A DNA stretch of 52,203 nt from Cyclaneusma minus (lineage: Eukaryota; Ascomycota; Leotiomycetes; Marthamycetales; Marthamycetaceae). The notes beneath the pieces are model-generated. The model had not been told where the DNA came from, searched no databases, and saw nothing but the letters and a program-made list of their open reading frames with translations. Positions within the stretch are counted from its first letter, which is position 1; each line of letters opens with the position of its first letter. This document shows, in pieces, positions 13,490 to 25,947 of this stretch. The stretch spans positions 1 through 52,203 of the forward strand of contig JAKZHN010000070.1 of assembly GCA_037179335.1 (NCBI GenBank), given 5' to 3'. The position numbers were made by a program, and so were the translations under genes.

Positions 13490-16400
13490 ATTAGCGCAAA
13501 CGCCTAAATCAATAGCTATTTATTATTATAATTAATTTAAACGCAAAAACACAAAATTTTTAAATCCGAAAATCCCTATTACCATTATATTTATATTGGT
13601 TATTTGCAAAATTAATTAAAATTGCTAAAAATTGCTAAAAACCCATTTATCCTATTAATAAAATTACAATATTTTACTAATTAATTAAAATTGCTAAAAA
13701 TCCTTTTATAATTATTAAAATTATTAAAAATTATTAAATTTGCTTATTGGCTTTAATAGCTTTTATAAAAAAATTGCTATACTAATATATTTTTTTTTAA
13801 TTTTTTTAATTTTCTTTTTTCTTTATTATATTAAAAAACAAAAAGCCTAAAAAAGCATTATTTATGCTTTTTAAAACCAATTATAAAATATGGTTTCGCA
13901 ATATAAAAATCCGCTTAAATAGCAAAAACGCCTAATTTATTATTATTACAATTTTTGTTAAATATTTTGGCATTGCTATATTTATTTTTATAAATAGCGT
14001 TTTTTTTAGCGCTAATATTTTATTTAATAATACTAAAAGCAATTTTTTTAAATTTGCTATTATTAAAAATAAAAAACCTATTATAAAGCTTATTAATAAG
14101 CTTTAATTGCTTTTTATTAATGAATTAAGAAAAGATAAGCGCATTTAAATTAAAATATTAAATATTATATTTAAAAAATTATTTGATAATAATAAAAGTT
14201 TATATAAAAAATATAATTTAGCAAAGAAATATTAAAATTATTTGAAAACAAATATTAAAATTAATGCTATTTTTATATAAATATATATTATTAAAATTTA
14301 AATATTTTTATTTGATATTAATATAATTATTTATTTAATTTAAAATTTATTTAAAATTTTATATTGCAAATTTGATTTTGCCAATATTAATTATTTATTT
14401 ATTTTGAATAATAAATTTTTATTTTTTTAATTTATTAATGCTTTTTTTAAAAAGTATATTATTACCATTAATATTTTAAATTTAATATTTATAAATAAAA
14501 ATATAAAAATTAATAATAAATTAAACATATTAAAATAAAAAAACATTTATTTAAATATTGCGAATAATAAAAGAATTGCTTTTATTGCCAATTATTACTA
14601 GCATTTTAATAATTCAAATAAAATATTTTTTTACGCTTTATATTTTAAATTTTATAAAATTTTTAATTGCTTTAAATTAAAAAATTTTATATTATTTTTT
14701 AAAAATAATTATATTCTAATTTGCAATTATATTAAAATTGCTTGCAGAATTAATTATTGTTATTTTTATTTTTATTTTTTTTTCCGCTAATACCGCCAAA
14801 ATAATAAAAAAGCCAATAAATCGATATTTAATAAAAAGGCTAAATTTTTTAAAAATAAACCAAAATATCCTGGCAATAAAAAGGCTAGCGGCATAGCCGC
14901 TAATATTAATAAAAACTTTTTTAAATTTATATTTAATATTAAATTTAAATTTTTTAAATTCGAAATTAATTTTAAAGCAAAATATATTTAATTATTAAAA
15001 AAAATTAATAAAGCTTTTTATATTTTTTGGGCTTTTAATATTAGCGCTTTTATATATATATTTAATAATTGCTTTTTTTTTAAATTATTAAGCTATTTAA
15101 TTATTGCCGGCCCATTAAAATTAATAAAAAAATAATTTATATTATTTATAAAAAAATAGCAAAACTTATATATACAAATAAATTGTTTTTATTATTAAAT
15201 AGTATTTTTTTTATTTTTAATTTTAAATTAAATTTTATTTTAAAGCGCAAATTATATATATTAAATTTAATAGCTTTTTTTAATAAAAATAAAATAATAT
15301 ATAAAAATTTAAATAAAAATATTATTATTAAAGCTTTCATAATTAAAAATTTTTATTTTATTTTTTATATAAATTTTGCTAATAAAACAATTTTTATTGC
15401 TAATAATAATATTCAAATAATTAATGTTTTATTGCTTTTTTAATTTCTAAAGCTATTAAAATATAAAATAAAAAATTAAAAGCTATAATATTAATATTTT
15501 TGCTATATAAAATTAAAAATTATTAAAAATCTCTATAAAATTATTATTTTAACCAAGCCTATTAAAATCCCTTAAAATAAATTTTTTTATAAAGTTTGCG
15601 CCGCTATTAAATTTAAAAATACGTTTTTAAAAAAATTTAATTTTTATTATTAAATTCTTTTTGATTTAATTTATTTTAATATTTATAAATTAATACTAAT
15701 AATATTTTTATAAAAAATCTTTATCTTTTATATATTTTTAATAGCTTTATATAAAAAATTTAAATTTTGCAAATTTTAATAAAAAATATTGCTATTTTAG
15801 TATTTAGAAAATAAATTATAAAAATTAAGCTGTAAAATAATTATAAAATTTAAATTGCCAAAATTAATAACGCTTTTAAGCTTTTTAAAATTATTAAAAA
15901 ATAAAGCAATAATAAAAACGTTAAATACTAATATATAATATCTGCTTTTTTATATTAAAATAAAATAGCCAAAAAGAGCATTTAAATTGCTAAAACCAAT
16001 TTTTATACGCTATTTAAAAAAATTTAATTATTTTTTAAATTTTGAAATAAAATAGCTAAATAATATATATATATATATAAAATTAATGCTTTATTAGCCC
16101 AATAATTAATAATTATAAACTTTTTTTAAAAAAAGCTTAAATTAAAATTACGCTATTAATTAATTATATTAAAATATTTAATATAAAATATTATATTTAT
16201 ATTAATTTAATTTTTTTCCAGAAAAGCATTATTATAATAAATTTATTAATATTAAAAATCTTTATATTTTTATAAATTATTTTAAAGCTATAATTAAGCA
16301 ATTTAAAATTTATTTTTTAAAATATAATAAAATTATTTAAATTAGCTATTTATAAATAATAAAATTTATATTTAAAAAAATTATTAATTTTTAAATTCAA

Positions 16401-18787
16401 AATACCTTTAAAAAATAAAGCATATTAAATAATTGTTTTAATCGAAATTCTATTAATTGCTTTCTTGGCTTTAAAAATATTAAAAAACGGATTACTAAAA
16501 AGACAAATAATTTAATTTTTTTTTATTGCTTTATATATAAAAAAACTGCGCTATTTTATATTATTATATTAATTATTATAATATAAATATAATATAAATT
16601 TTTTTAAAAAAAACTTAAATTCAAAAAAAACTTAATTTTTAAAAAATTAATTAGCGCAATATAAACAGCTAATTATAGCGCATTAGAAATATTGTAATAA
16701 AGCATATTTAATATAGCATAAAATACATTAATTTTTGAAATTTTTTTAGCAGCAAATTTAAATACTTTTAAATCGATATTTTTTAAGCTAATTATTATTA
16801 TTATTCTTTCAAAAAAAAAAGCTAAATAAGAAAAATAAAAAACCTTATTTAAAAGCTATTTTAAAAATAGAAATTCCAATATTTATTTTAATTAATAATT
16901 ATATTTTAATTAATAATTATATTTTAATTAATAATAATAAAATATCCAATTTGCCAATTATTAAAATTATTAAATTTTTTAAATTAAGCTTTTTGCTAAA
17001 TAATTAATTTTATTTTATAAAAGCTGCTAAATATTAATATAAAAACAATAATATAAATTTAAATAAAAAAATCCAAAGCGCAAAAAATAAAAAAGCAAAA
17101 ATAAAATCAATATATTATTATAATTATATTAATATAAATTAATTAGAATAATAAAAATTTAAAAAATATAATTAATTTTTTTATAAAAAAATGCTTTTTA
17201 GTAATAAAAATTTGCAATATTAAAATCCTATAAATATATAAAAAAAACTGTAAATAATCTAATATATAGCCAATATTAAAAAGCAATTATAGCCAAAAAA
17301 AATTAAATAATAAAATTTGGCAAATAATTAAGCATTTGCTAAAAGCAAATCTGGTTTTTATAAAATTAATTTATATAATTAAAATTATTATAAATGGCAA
17401 AATTAAATAATTTGAAATTAAATTTATAGCTTAGAAATTTAATTAAGTATTTGACGAAAATTATATAAAAATATTTATATTTATTATTTGAATAATTTTT
17501 TTTTAATTATTTCTATTTTTAATTGCCTAAAAAAAATTTAAATGCTAGCAATTTAATATTAAAAATGCTTTTATAAAAGCCAAAATACTATTTAAAAAAA
17601 TTTAATTTTTTTTTAAAAATATTACCATTTTAAAAGGAAAAATCTTTTAAATTTTAAAAAGCCTTTATAAATTAAAATAAATTATTAGAAATTAAAATAT
17701 TTTAATAAAATCTAAGCTTAAAAAATAAAAATTTATTTAAAGCTTAGCTAATTTCTATATTTTTTTGCATTTTAAATGCGATATTAAGCTTTTAATATAT
17801 ATTAATAATATAATTGCAGCCTATAAAAATAAAGCCCAATTTTATTAATTTTATTTTAAATTTTTTAATTGCTTTAATATTAAAAATTTAAAACAAATTA
17901 ATATAAAAATAATAAAAAACCGGAAAATTAAAGCCTTCTATATTAATTAAAAGCAATATTTTTAAATTATATTAAACCATTTTAGAATTATTAATATTAT
18001 AGCTTATTTTAAAAAAAATCCTATAACCAATTATAAAGCCTTTTATTTTTTTTAAATAATTTTTAAATTAATATTAAAAAATATTAAAAAATAATAGGCA
18101 ATTTTATATTTGCTATAATATTTACTAAATTAAATATAGCCTTTATTTTGAAATAATTAATTTAATATATAGCCAATTTATTAAAGCATTATAGCAAGGC
18201 ATTTAAAAAGCTAATAAAATATTTTAATATTATTTTAAATTTAAAATATATTATAGGCTTAGGGAAAAATATTTTAAAATAATTATTTATTTTAATTTTA
18301 ATTGGGCTAATAATAAAATTAATTATATTAGCATTTTTGGAAATATAGCTATATTTTATAATAAATTAATTTTATAAGCCAGTAAAAAACAAAAATTTGT
18401 AATTATTTTATTTACCAAATTAAAATATATAGCGCTTTTATTTTATACCAAGCAAAGCCAATAGCTGGCCCAAATTCTTTAAAATTTTAATTATTTATAA
18501 TATATTAAATAAAATTTAAATAGCGTTTAAATATTTGAAAATAATACTAAATTGCTTTATATAATTAAAAACCCCAAAATTTATAAAAAATCAAAATATA
18601 TAAATATTTTTTATTATTTTATTAAAAAATTTAAAAAAAATTTAAAAAGCTTATTATTAAATATATATTAATAAATAAAATAGTGGCTAACAAATTAATT
18701 AAATTATTGCCAAAAATTAAATTTAAAGCATTTATAAAAATATTGAAAATAGTTATATAAATTTATAAAATAGTTTTTATAGGAAAA
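13490..18787 (+). pseudogene. Degraded copia gag-pol coding region
   Basis: Three domains can be recognised through RIP damage. The aspartic protease reads WAFNISA at 15028-15048, where the catalytic D-T-S has become N-I-S, and is followed by the expected H-I-x-N-D pattern as YIFNN. The reverse transcriptase reads LLIYINNIIAAYK, with YINN (from YVDD) at 17798-17809, then the KNLKQ and KNRK...FYIN segments. RNase H runs at about 18378-18720 with SKKQKFV, TKLKYIAL and VANKLIKLLPK. Glutamine codons are repeatedly replaced by TAA/TAG, and aspartate by asparagine. Integrase should lie between 15.5 and 16.7 kb but is too degraded to mark by eye. Confidence 0.85.
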
Positions 18788-18997
18788 TATTAAAAAATAA
18801 ATGCAATAGCTATTATAAAGGTAATTATATAATATTTTGCTTAGCTAAAACGAAATTAGCGTTTTCTATATTAAATATTTTTAATATTGGAAACGCCTTT
18901 TTTTAAAATTCTATACAATTAATACAATATTTTATTTATTTTTATAATTAGCGTTTTATATCAGGTTATACCAAACTAAATGCCCCTCTTCTTAATA
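18788..18997 (+). repeat. 3' LTR (210 bp) of copia element
   Basis: Gap-free partner of 13266-13475. It is more A/T-converted near its start and less converted near its end than the 5' LTR. Confidence 0.95.
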
Positions 18998-19002
18998 TTT
19001 AT
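18998..19002. repeat. Target-site duplication TTTAT (right)
   Basis: Matches 13261-13265. Confidence 0.85.
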
Positions 19003-20217
19003 CCCGAATAATATTCCAATTAATTAAAATTTTTTCTAACGCTATACGAAATTAATTAATAAAATCAATTAAATTAGTATTTTAACCAAGCTAAATATTG
19101 CATGCGTATATTTAATTTTAATACAATTTATTGCGAATTTTTTTTAAATTTACTATAATATTATTTTCCATTATTTTACCTATTTTTATAATATGGCTTA
19201 TTATGCTATTATTATGCATAGGCTTTTTACAAACGCTAAAAAAATAAAATTAGCTAATTTTATTATAGCTAATAATGCAATTTTTGCAAATTTTAAAAGC
19301 AAAACAAACCAGCAAAGCTTTATAATTAAATTATTTGGCAATATTATTAACTGGAAATTAAATAAATAAAATATAATTTTTATTTCTAATATAAAGGCTA
19401 AGCTATTAATTTAATTTTAGGCCATTAAAAAATATTTATATAAAAGCGCTTTTTTAAAAAAATTAATTTATTTTTTAATAATAAATTATTTTAGTAATAT
19501 AATAATTTTTAAATAATTAAATTTTTAAAAGCTAATATTTTTTAGCTAATTACTAAGCTTTATTATATTAATATTTATTATTATTGGCTATGCGAAAAGG
19601 TCCAAAATTAAAAACTCAAAATTAAATAAATTAAAATAGCAAATATAATTGCAAATAGTATAACAAAAGCATTTTTTTAAAAAAATATTTTATTTTTTTA
19701 AAGTAGCTAAAAATAAAAAATATTAAATATTTTTTGGTATAATATTAAAATATAATAATAATTTGGATATAGAATTTAATAATGCTTTTAATTTTGAGAT
19801 TTTTATTTTACCATTATTTATTGGTTATTTTTTTAAAAATTTGCGAATTTTTGAATTTAATTTTATTTAATTTTTTTAAAAATTTAATTATTTTTTAAAT
19901 ATTTTTGCAATATAAAAAAATTGGTATTTTTCCAGAAATTATAATTATTTTTTTATTTTTTTATTAATTTTTTTATTTTAAATTATTACGCTAGTTTTTT
20001 TCAGATTTTACAATTAATTTTTATATTTCTGCTATACGCTATTTGGATTGGTATAAAATATAAAATTAGATTTATTTAAATTTATTTTAAAAATCTATAA
20101 AAATACTGATTTTTATAGCGCATTAAAAAACGGGAAATATTTGAATTTTTTTATTACTTATTTACTAGTATTTTGAGATATCCAGTTTTTTTTTATATAT
20201 AAAAAAGCCTGAGAGAG
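19003..20217. other. AT-rich RIP-like filler up to the isochore edge
   Basis: Gene-free A/T DNA with the same strong depletion of C and G. I could assign no repeat boundaries. Composition changes abruptly at about 20,200. Confidence 0.75.
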
Positions 20218-20367
20218 CCTTAGCGAGGCGAGGCTATTCTGAAAAACCGTTGTACGACGGTTGTGCGACGGTCGCAAAAAAAGCGACGGTTGCAAAAAAA
20301 ACAACGGTCGCAGAATTTGGCGACTATTTTATAATAGATAATTTAAATATTCAATTCTGGCTACAAA

Positions 20368-20697
20368 CATCCAGCTCTAGCTACAAATATCCAGCTCTAG
20401 CTCCAAATATTCAACTCCTGCTCCAGCTTCAGCCTCCTCCAGCCTCCAGCTCCAGCTCCAGCTTCCAGCTCCAGCACCACCAGCACCACCAGCACCACCC
20501 TCCAGCTCCAGCTCCAGCACCACCAGCGCCACCCTCCAGCTCCAGCCTCCTCCAGCCTCCAGCTCCAGCTCCAGCTTCCAGCTCCAGCTCCAGCTCCAGC
20601 TCCAGCTCCAGCCTTTAGCTCCAGCTCCAGCCTCCTCCAGCCTCCAGCTCCAGCTCCAGCCTTTAGCTCCAGCTCCAGCTCCTGCTCCAGCTTTAGC
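20368..20697 (+). repeat. CCAGCT hexamer array (left arm)
   Basis: Dozens of CCAGCT units with CCTCCAG and CACCACCAG variants. It is the mirror image of the right arm. Confidence 0.9.
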
Positions 20698-20828
20698 GCA
20701 TATATATTAAGGTCCGAGTGGGCAGCCTGGCATGCGCCATAGCATGCGCCATAGCAAGGATAAGGTGAGGGTAAGGGCCTGGCATAACATGGTTAGCATA
20801 ATGTAAACAAATTGCGCATAGGGACTTA

Positions 20829-21110
20829 GCTGGAGCTGGAGCTGGAGCTGGAGGCTGGAGGCTGGAGGAGGCTGGAGCTGGAGCTAAAGGCTGGAGCTGG
20901 AGCTGGAGGCTGGAGCTGGAGCTGGAGGCTGGAGGAGGCTGGAGCTGGAGGGTGGCGCTGGTGGTGCTGGAGCTGGAGCTGGAGGCTGGAGGAGGCTGGA
21001 GCTGGAGGGTGGCGCTGGTGGTGCTGGAGCTGGAGCTGGAGGGTGGTGCTGGTGGTGCTGGTGGTGGTGGTGCTGGAGCTGGAGGGTGGAATAAAGCTGG
21101 ATGTTTGGAG
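20829..21110 (-). repeat. AGCTGG hexamer array (right arm)
   Basis: Reverse-complement counterpart of the left arm, including matching GGTGGTGCTGG interruptions. Confidence 0.9.
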
Positions 21111-21340
21111 CTAGAAATTGGAGTTGAATATTTACCTGAGCTGGAAATTAAAATTAAAGCTAAAGCTGGCAACCATGGCGACCAAGCGACCATGGCAATT
21201 ATGGCAATAATTGCGACCATGAAACCAAAAAACCATAGAGCGGTTGCCAGATTTGGCAACCGTTCTATAGTCGCGCGACCATAGAACCGTCGCACGACCG
21301 TCGTACGACGGTTTTTCAGAATAGCCTCGCTCCGCTAAGG

Positions 21341-21803
21341 AGTGTATTGCAAAATGGCTAGGTCCGGTGCCAAGCCCGGCCCCGGTAGAAAATAAAGCCG
21401 GGTATGGAGCGTCGTTGCAATATTATACCAGGGCTTTGGCAATTGGCCAGGTGGCCTTAGAAGACCGTAGAATCTGCTGGAATGGTAGTTTAGAGTAGAT
21501 ATAGCCTCCTGGGGAGCTTACAGGAGCTCTCCAGCCAATCCTATATGTTTTATCCCCTCCCTACTATTCTACAAGTAGTACGCTCTCCAACGTGCTGGAA
21601 AGCCTGTGGATTTCAGTTACCTATACCACCCCCGCTCGTTTCAACGACAAGTTAAACCCTTCGTGATAACCGGGTCCAGACTGGATTGTTGGAGTAGCTC
21701 GGACCCACACTGTTGATGGACTTGATCAATTCGAGTTTCACCCATCTGGATTTCGATGAACATGAAATATATCCAAGTTCTTGTCTCGTTTCGATAACTC
21801 CAG
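21341..21803. other. Balanced-composition spacer
   Basis: The first gene-like composition after the isochore edge. I see no reading frame that I can support. Confidence 0.6.
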
Positions 21804-22019
21804 TCATCTCCAAGCCACTAGAATTCGCTTCAGGCTGTCGGAAAACCCGAAGATGCTCTCACCGAAAAGCTCAAAGTCAATGATAGATGCCCAGGCGGCT
21901 GCATACCTAGCAAACAGACCGTAAACGTGCATGGCAGTGAAAACATACAAGGCAACATCCAGAACAAGGCTTATCAAGGCAAACGCGGTGGCTATTTCGT
22001 CGTGGCCAAGTTTCACTGG
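21804..22019 (-). pseudogene. Possible exon or remnant of a small membrane-type protein
   Basis: The minus strand reads KPVKLGHDEIATAFALISLV and continues for about 70 residues to a stop, with a hydrophobic stretch around residues 8-35. The bases just before it (CCTAG) could be a 3' splice site. The N-terminal phrase resembles the start of a large fungal family of unknown function (KLGRDE...TA..ALVALV), but the conserved region that normally follows is absent. No convincing upstream exon was found, so it may be a broken gene. The family resemblance is from memory and is weak. Confidence 0.25.
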
Positions 22020-22483
22020 CTTCTAGGCTCCAGGCTCCTCAGCCTCCCACGAAAGTACCTTGTTCTGCGTTATCGCGTCGTCGTGGTCACCAGTATTGGC
22101 CATAATGCAAGTCCCCGTGATTTCGTTGGTTGCAGGTTGCATGATCGGATGACAGCACCCTCCGTACATAGTCTTGCTGTTTTCTCGCCTCTGGTGTTCT
22201 GGGCACCCGTCACCCATTGCAAACGGATACTTTTCGCTACCCTGTCTGATAGCGGCCAGATTCAAGACTTAATACTTTCCATTCATTATTAACATCCCGA
22301 ACCTTGAGAACCTTTATTTTGCCGAATCAAAGTCTGCATAGTTGCAGCTCTATTCCGCGGGGTAGACCCCTTGGCAAATCAACAGCTTCGTGGAATCGAC
22401 ATAAAGAGTCACCAATCTCGCCCTCTGCGCCTGGCTTTCTCCACTGTCGAACTTGCCAAACGCCGACACAAGACGGAAATCTC

Positions 22484-24885
22484 ATGATGTCGACCAGGTT
22501 ATCTCAGAAGGACCGCCTTAACGGATTGTGTTCAAAGAATATACTCGATTTGTTGAACTCCGTCGACCAGTTCCGATCTCAAGGCATCAGTCAATATGTC
22601 TCGCTGCCCCAGATCATTGTGTGCGGTGACCAGTCATCTGGAAAAAGCTCCGTACTCGAAGCCATATCTGGAGTCTCATTCCCGATCAAGGGCAATCTCT
22701 GTACAAGATTCCCCACCGAAGTGATCCTGCGCAAGTCCCCACACGTTGAAGCTCGAGTCTCGACCATTCAATACGAAACAGGCAGGGCTGTTGAATTTCA
22801 GACAAAGCTTGACCCCATGGAACAATTGCCAGCTTTGATTGAGATGGCAAAGGAGAGAATGGATATCGAGACTGGTGGCAAAGCCTTCTCCAGAGACTGC
22901 CTTCGTGTTGAGGTCTCAGGCCCAGATCGTCCTCACTTGACAATCGTCGATCTGCCAGGCCTCGTGCATTCCCAAACGAAGAACCAATCTGCGTCTGATG
23001 TCGATTTGGTTCAGGAGGTGGTTCAGTCTTACATGAAGCAACCCCGAAGCATCATCCTCGCTGTCATCTCGGCAAAGAACGACTATCAGAACCAGGTGGT
23101 ACTTAGACTTGCCCAAGCAGCGGATAGGAAAGGCCTTAGGTCACTCGGCGTCATCACCAAACCGGACACCTTGAAACCGGGCTCACAGAGCGAGGCGGAT
23201 TGGGTGGCTCTTGCGAAAAACGAAGATGTTCAGTTTCGCTTAGGCTGGCATGTGTTGAAGAATCTGGACACGGAAGATGGGGAGAAGTCACTGGCAGATC
23301 GGGATGCAGAAGAGGGGGAATTTCTGTCCAAAGGGGCTTGGGAAAATCTGCCTCGTTCAGCAGTCGGCATCAACAATTTCCGGAAGAGGCTCAGTGATCT
23401 TCTGCTTCATCAGATCATTGCTGAATTGCCAAGCATGATTGCCGAAATGGAATCGAAATTGAAAGCTTGCGGAGAGCGGCTGAGTCAACTTGGAGGGCCT
23501 CGGGTCACTCCTCGGGAACAGCGAGACTACCTGCTGCATATCAGCCAATCGTTTCAGTGGCTGGTGAAAACTTCCATCGATGGGACGTACAATGATAGCT
23601 TTTTTGGCAGTGCTGAGCCGGAGGAAGGCTATCATAAGCGGATCAGGGCTGTGGTCCAAAACCTCAACATGGACTTCGCAAAACGTCTTGCCAAACGAGG
23701 CCATCTGCGCGAGATTGTCGATCCAGACGAAAAGCGAGACGATGAATCAGAGTTCGGGGTCTATCAAACAAATGAAGAAGATTTCCTAGGGCACATTCAA
23801 GAGTTGCTCCAGAGAAGCCGAGGCCGAGAGTTGCCGGGGACGTTCAATCCCATGATTGTGGATGACTTGTTCAAGGAACAGGCCGCACCTTGGGAAAATA
23901 TTGCACGGAAGCACTCCAAAGCCGTTGCGGCCGCAGTCAGGAGGTTCGTCGGTTTGGTGAATGCTCACATCACGGATAGCACAACCTCCGCACTGCTCTC
24001 CCAGAAGATCTTGGGCCCTGCTCTGGAGACACTCATCACGAACTTGAGTGGCAAAACCTCTGAACTCCTTGTACCTCACCAGCAGGGCCATCCGCAGACA
24101 TACCATCACTACTTCACCGAAACATACCAGAAAATGCGCAACCAGCGAAGAACTGACAGTATAATCGACGCTCTGAATCATGTGTTCAATGTAGAAGGAT
24201 CGTCTATAACTGAATCATCAATTAGCAGTCTCGTTATCAGGGATGGAATTTACAATCTCTCCCCTTTGCTCGCAGCTGTTCAACTAGGCACTGAGCCAGA
24301 CATGGACCGATTTGCCTGCACTGAAGCTTTGGATTGCATGCGAGCATATTACAAGGTATGGCTTCATTCCATTGCTTTATCCTAGGCATCTTTAGCAACC
24401 TCCACTTAGTGCGAAGCATCTCACTTACTCACTCGGAACATAGGTAGCTCTCAAGCGATTCATCGACGACATCGCCATCGAAGCAGTCGAAGCAAAGCTC
24501 CTCTCCCCCCTCTACAAAATCTTCACTCCTCTCACTGTCACCTCCATGTCCGATGAAATGGTCGCCAGCATTGCCGCAGAGTCCGAAGACCGTCGTTCTC
24601 AGCGAGAACAGCTGCGTAAACAGCACGACCTTCTCACCGCAGCTCTGCAAACCTGCAAACGCTTTGTTGGCCTCCGATTGCTTGATCAACAGGGTGAGTT
24701 TTCAGCCTTGACTCCGTTTCTGAGAATTGCTAACATGGTATCAAGATACTTCTGACCTTGCCGGTGATGATTCCGAGGATTCTGAGTCGGAAGATTCTAC
24801 TACTGTCGGGCCAGTGGTTTCGGATGCTGAGCCTGCTGAGGAGACGGTAGAGTTATTCCAGAGCATAAGCCGCTGTGGCGACTAA
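22484..24885 (+). CDS. Dynamin-like GTPase (Mx/Vps1-type fungal dynamin)
   Basis: Predicted 753-aa large GTPase that would use GTP hydrolysis to remodel membranes. Exons are 22484-24355, 24444-24693 and 24746-24885; the introns of 88 and 52 bp have GTATGG...TAG and GTGAGT...AAG ends. The P-loop GDQSSGKSS starts at residue 48, the switch motif DLPGL at residue 156, and TKPD at residue 225. The middle stalk region and a C-terminal effector (GED-like) helix region (SMSDEMVASIAAESEDRR) follow, then an acidic Asp/Ser/Glu tail. There is no PH or proline-rich domain. The start is the ATG at 22484 (MMSTRLSQ). An upstream in-frame TTG extension to 22304 is open but lacks ATG. The gene is the first intact one beside the AT-rich block. 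Fungi carry many such dynamins and the specific role is unknown. Confidence 0.9.
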
Positions 24886-25947
24886 TGAATGATAGGAGCT
24901 TAGGAGCTCTTTCCTAAAATGGTCTAGCGTAGCATAGCGTAGCTTAGTCAGCCAAAAAGAAAATGGAAATGGCTTCATGGCCGTAGCCACCTTCCCTTTT
25001 ACACACTTAAATCAACCAACCGCTGGGCCCCCTACCCGTTAACCGGTTACTGTGTCTATCCTAGTGATCCCAACAGCCGCCCCCGCCCCCGATTGAAATT
25101 GAAGACGACTGGGCGTGGAGTGGTTTTAAGGGGAAGAGCAAGAAAAAGAAGAGCCCAAAGGCTCGGTTTGGCGACTCCGATTTGGGTTCCTACATGTAGA
25201 GTTTCGCACTAGACGCTCTCAATTGCCAAGTCGCTAGCTGTTGAGAAGTCAAGTGTCATGAAAAACTCGAGTATCGAAAGAACGCGTCAATGTATGCAAA
25301 TGGCATGACTTCTTGCGAGATAGGATTAGAAGCTCTACAAGAAAATCATGCTGGGACATGACCCATGAAATTGGAAAAACATGAGTTTGACTATCAACTA
25401 TTAGGACTGGGAACTGGGTACTCCAAACTACCCGAGATGATTCTCCGGCTGCGATCTGGCTTACCTATCGTAAACAATGCAGATGTAAGTACTAACCTTG
25501 GGAAACTCTGAGAACACTTCCCAAGGGGCAAGGAACCCACCCAGATCCTCGAGGCCTCAATCAACAACCAGTACTCGTGGGAGCTGAACAGGAGGGTGAT
25601 ACACTCCCTTCCAAAAGTCTGCGGTCCACACCCCATTTCACACCAAAACTCACCATGTTCCAGCTTCGATATCTCACTATACTCGTAAGGCTTAATGAGA
25701 CTCATGATTTGTTCTAGCCTTCATTTTTTCATCTTTCGTTCACCTGGCAGTTGCTCAGCCTCACCAAGTCATTTCAATTGTCCAGTCTACACATTCAGCG
25801 CAATTGCTTGCATGCAGCATGGAATACAGTGGGACGAAAAAGGTCTGCATCCCTTTGTGAATGGAATCAACGTGTGGCAGTGGTTTGAAAGTACCTCTGT
25901 TTCAGTTTGAGGTTCCTAATTCCTTGGGATATTCTTAATCGCCACTG
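24886..25947. other. Intergenic region without a supported gene
   Basis: Balanced composition. Two short ATG frames exist (25394-25705 minus and 25695-25910 plus), but neither resembles a known protein or has clear splice context. A direct AGCATAGCGTAGC-like repetition follows the dynamin stop, at about 24925-24945. Confidence 0.6.

Larger units (their letters stand above)
13266..18997 (+). mobile_element. Complete copia LTR retrotransposon, RIP-inactivated
   Basis: The element is 5,732 bp, with two 210-bp LTRs, a TTTAT target duplication, a primer-binding site next to the 5' LTR, and a short purine run AGGAAAA (18781-18787) next to the 3' LTR. Protease, reverse transcriptase and RNase H relics are readable on the plus strand in copia order. 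All reading frames are broken by RIP-type stops, so it cannot move by itself. Confidence 0.95.
20218..21340. mobile_element. Foldback element with giant (CCAGCT)n / (AGCTGG)n arms
   Basis: Terminal inverted repeats match between 20218-20265 and 21293-21340. They share CCTTAGCG, then CGAGGCTATTCTGAAAAACC, then GTYGTACGACGGTYGTGCGACGG. The symmetry continues inward through AATATTCAA and CAAACATCCAGCT blocks into long arms of CCAGCT-type hexamers (about 20368-20697) and AGCTGG-type hexamers (about 20829-21110). The central loop is only about 130 bp. There is no transposase. The open frames here read the hexamers as Pro/Ser/Ala or Gly/Glu/Leu strings and are artefacts. A target duplication is not clear (perhaps AG). 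The element shows little RIP damage. Confidence 0.8.

Noticed and set aside
15146..15443. Open frames on both strands in the copia interior
   Set aside because: They are fragments of a RIP-degraded polyprotein, Lys/Asn/Ile/Phe-rich and without starts or domains of their own.
20250..21295. Pro/Ser/Ala- and Gly/Glu-rich open frames on both strands
   Set aside because: They translate the mirrored CCAGCT hexamer arms of the foldback element; both strands are equally open.
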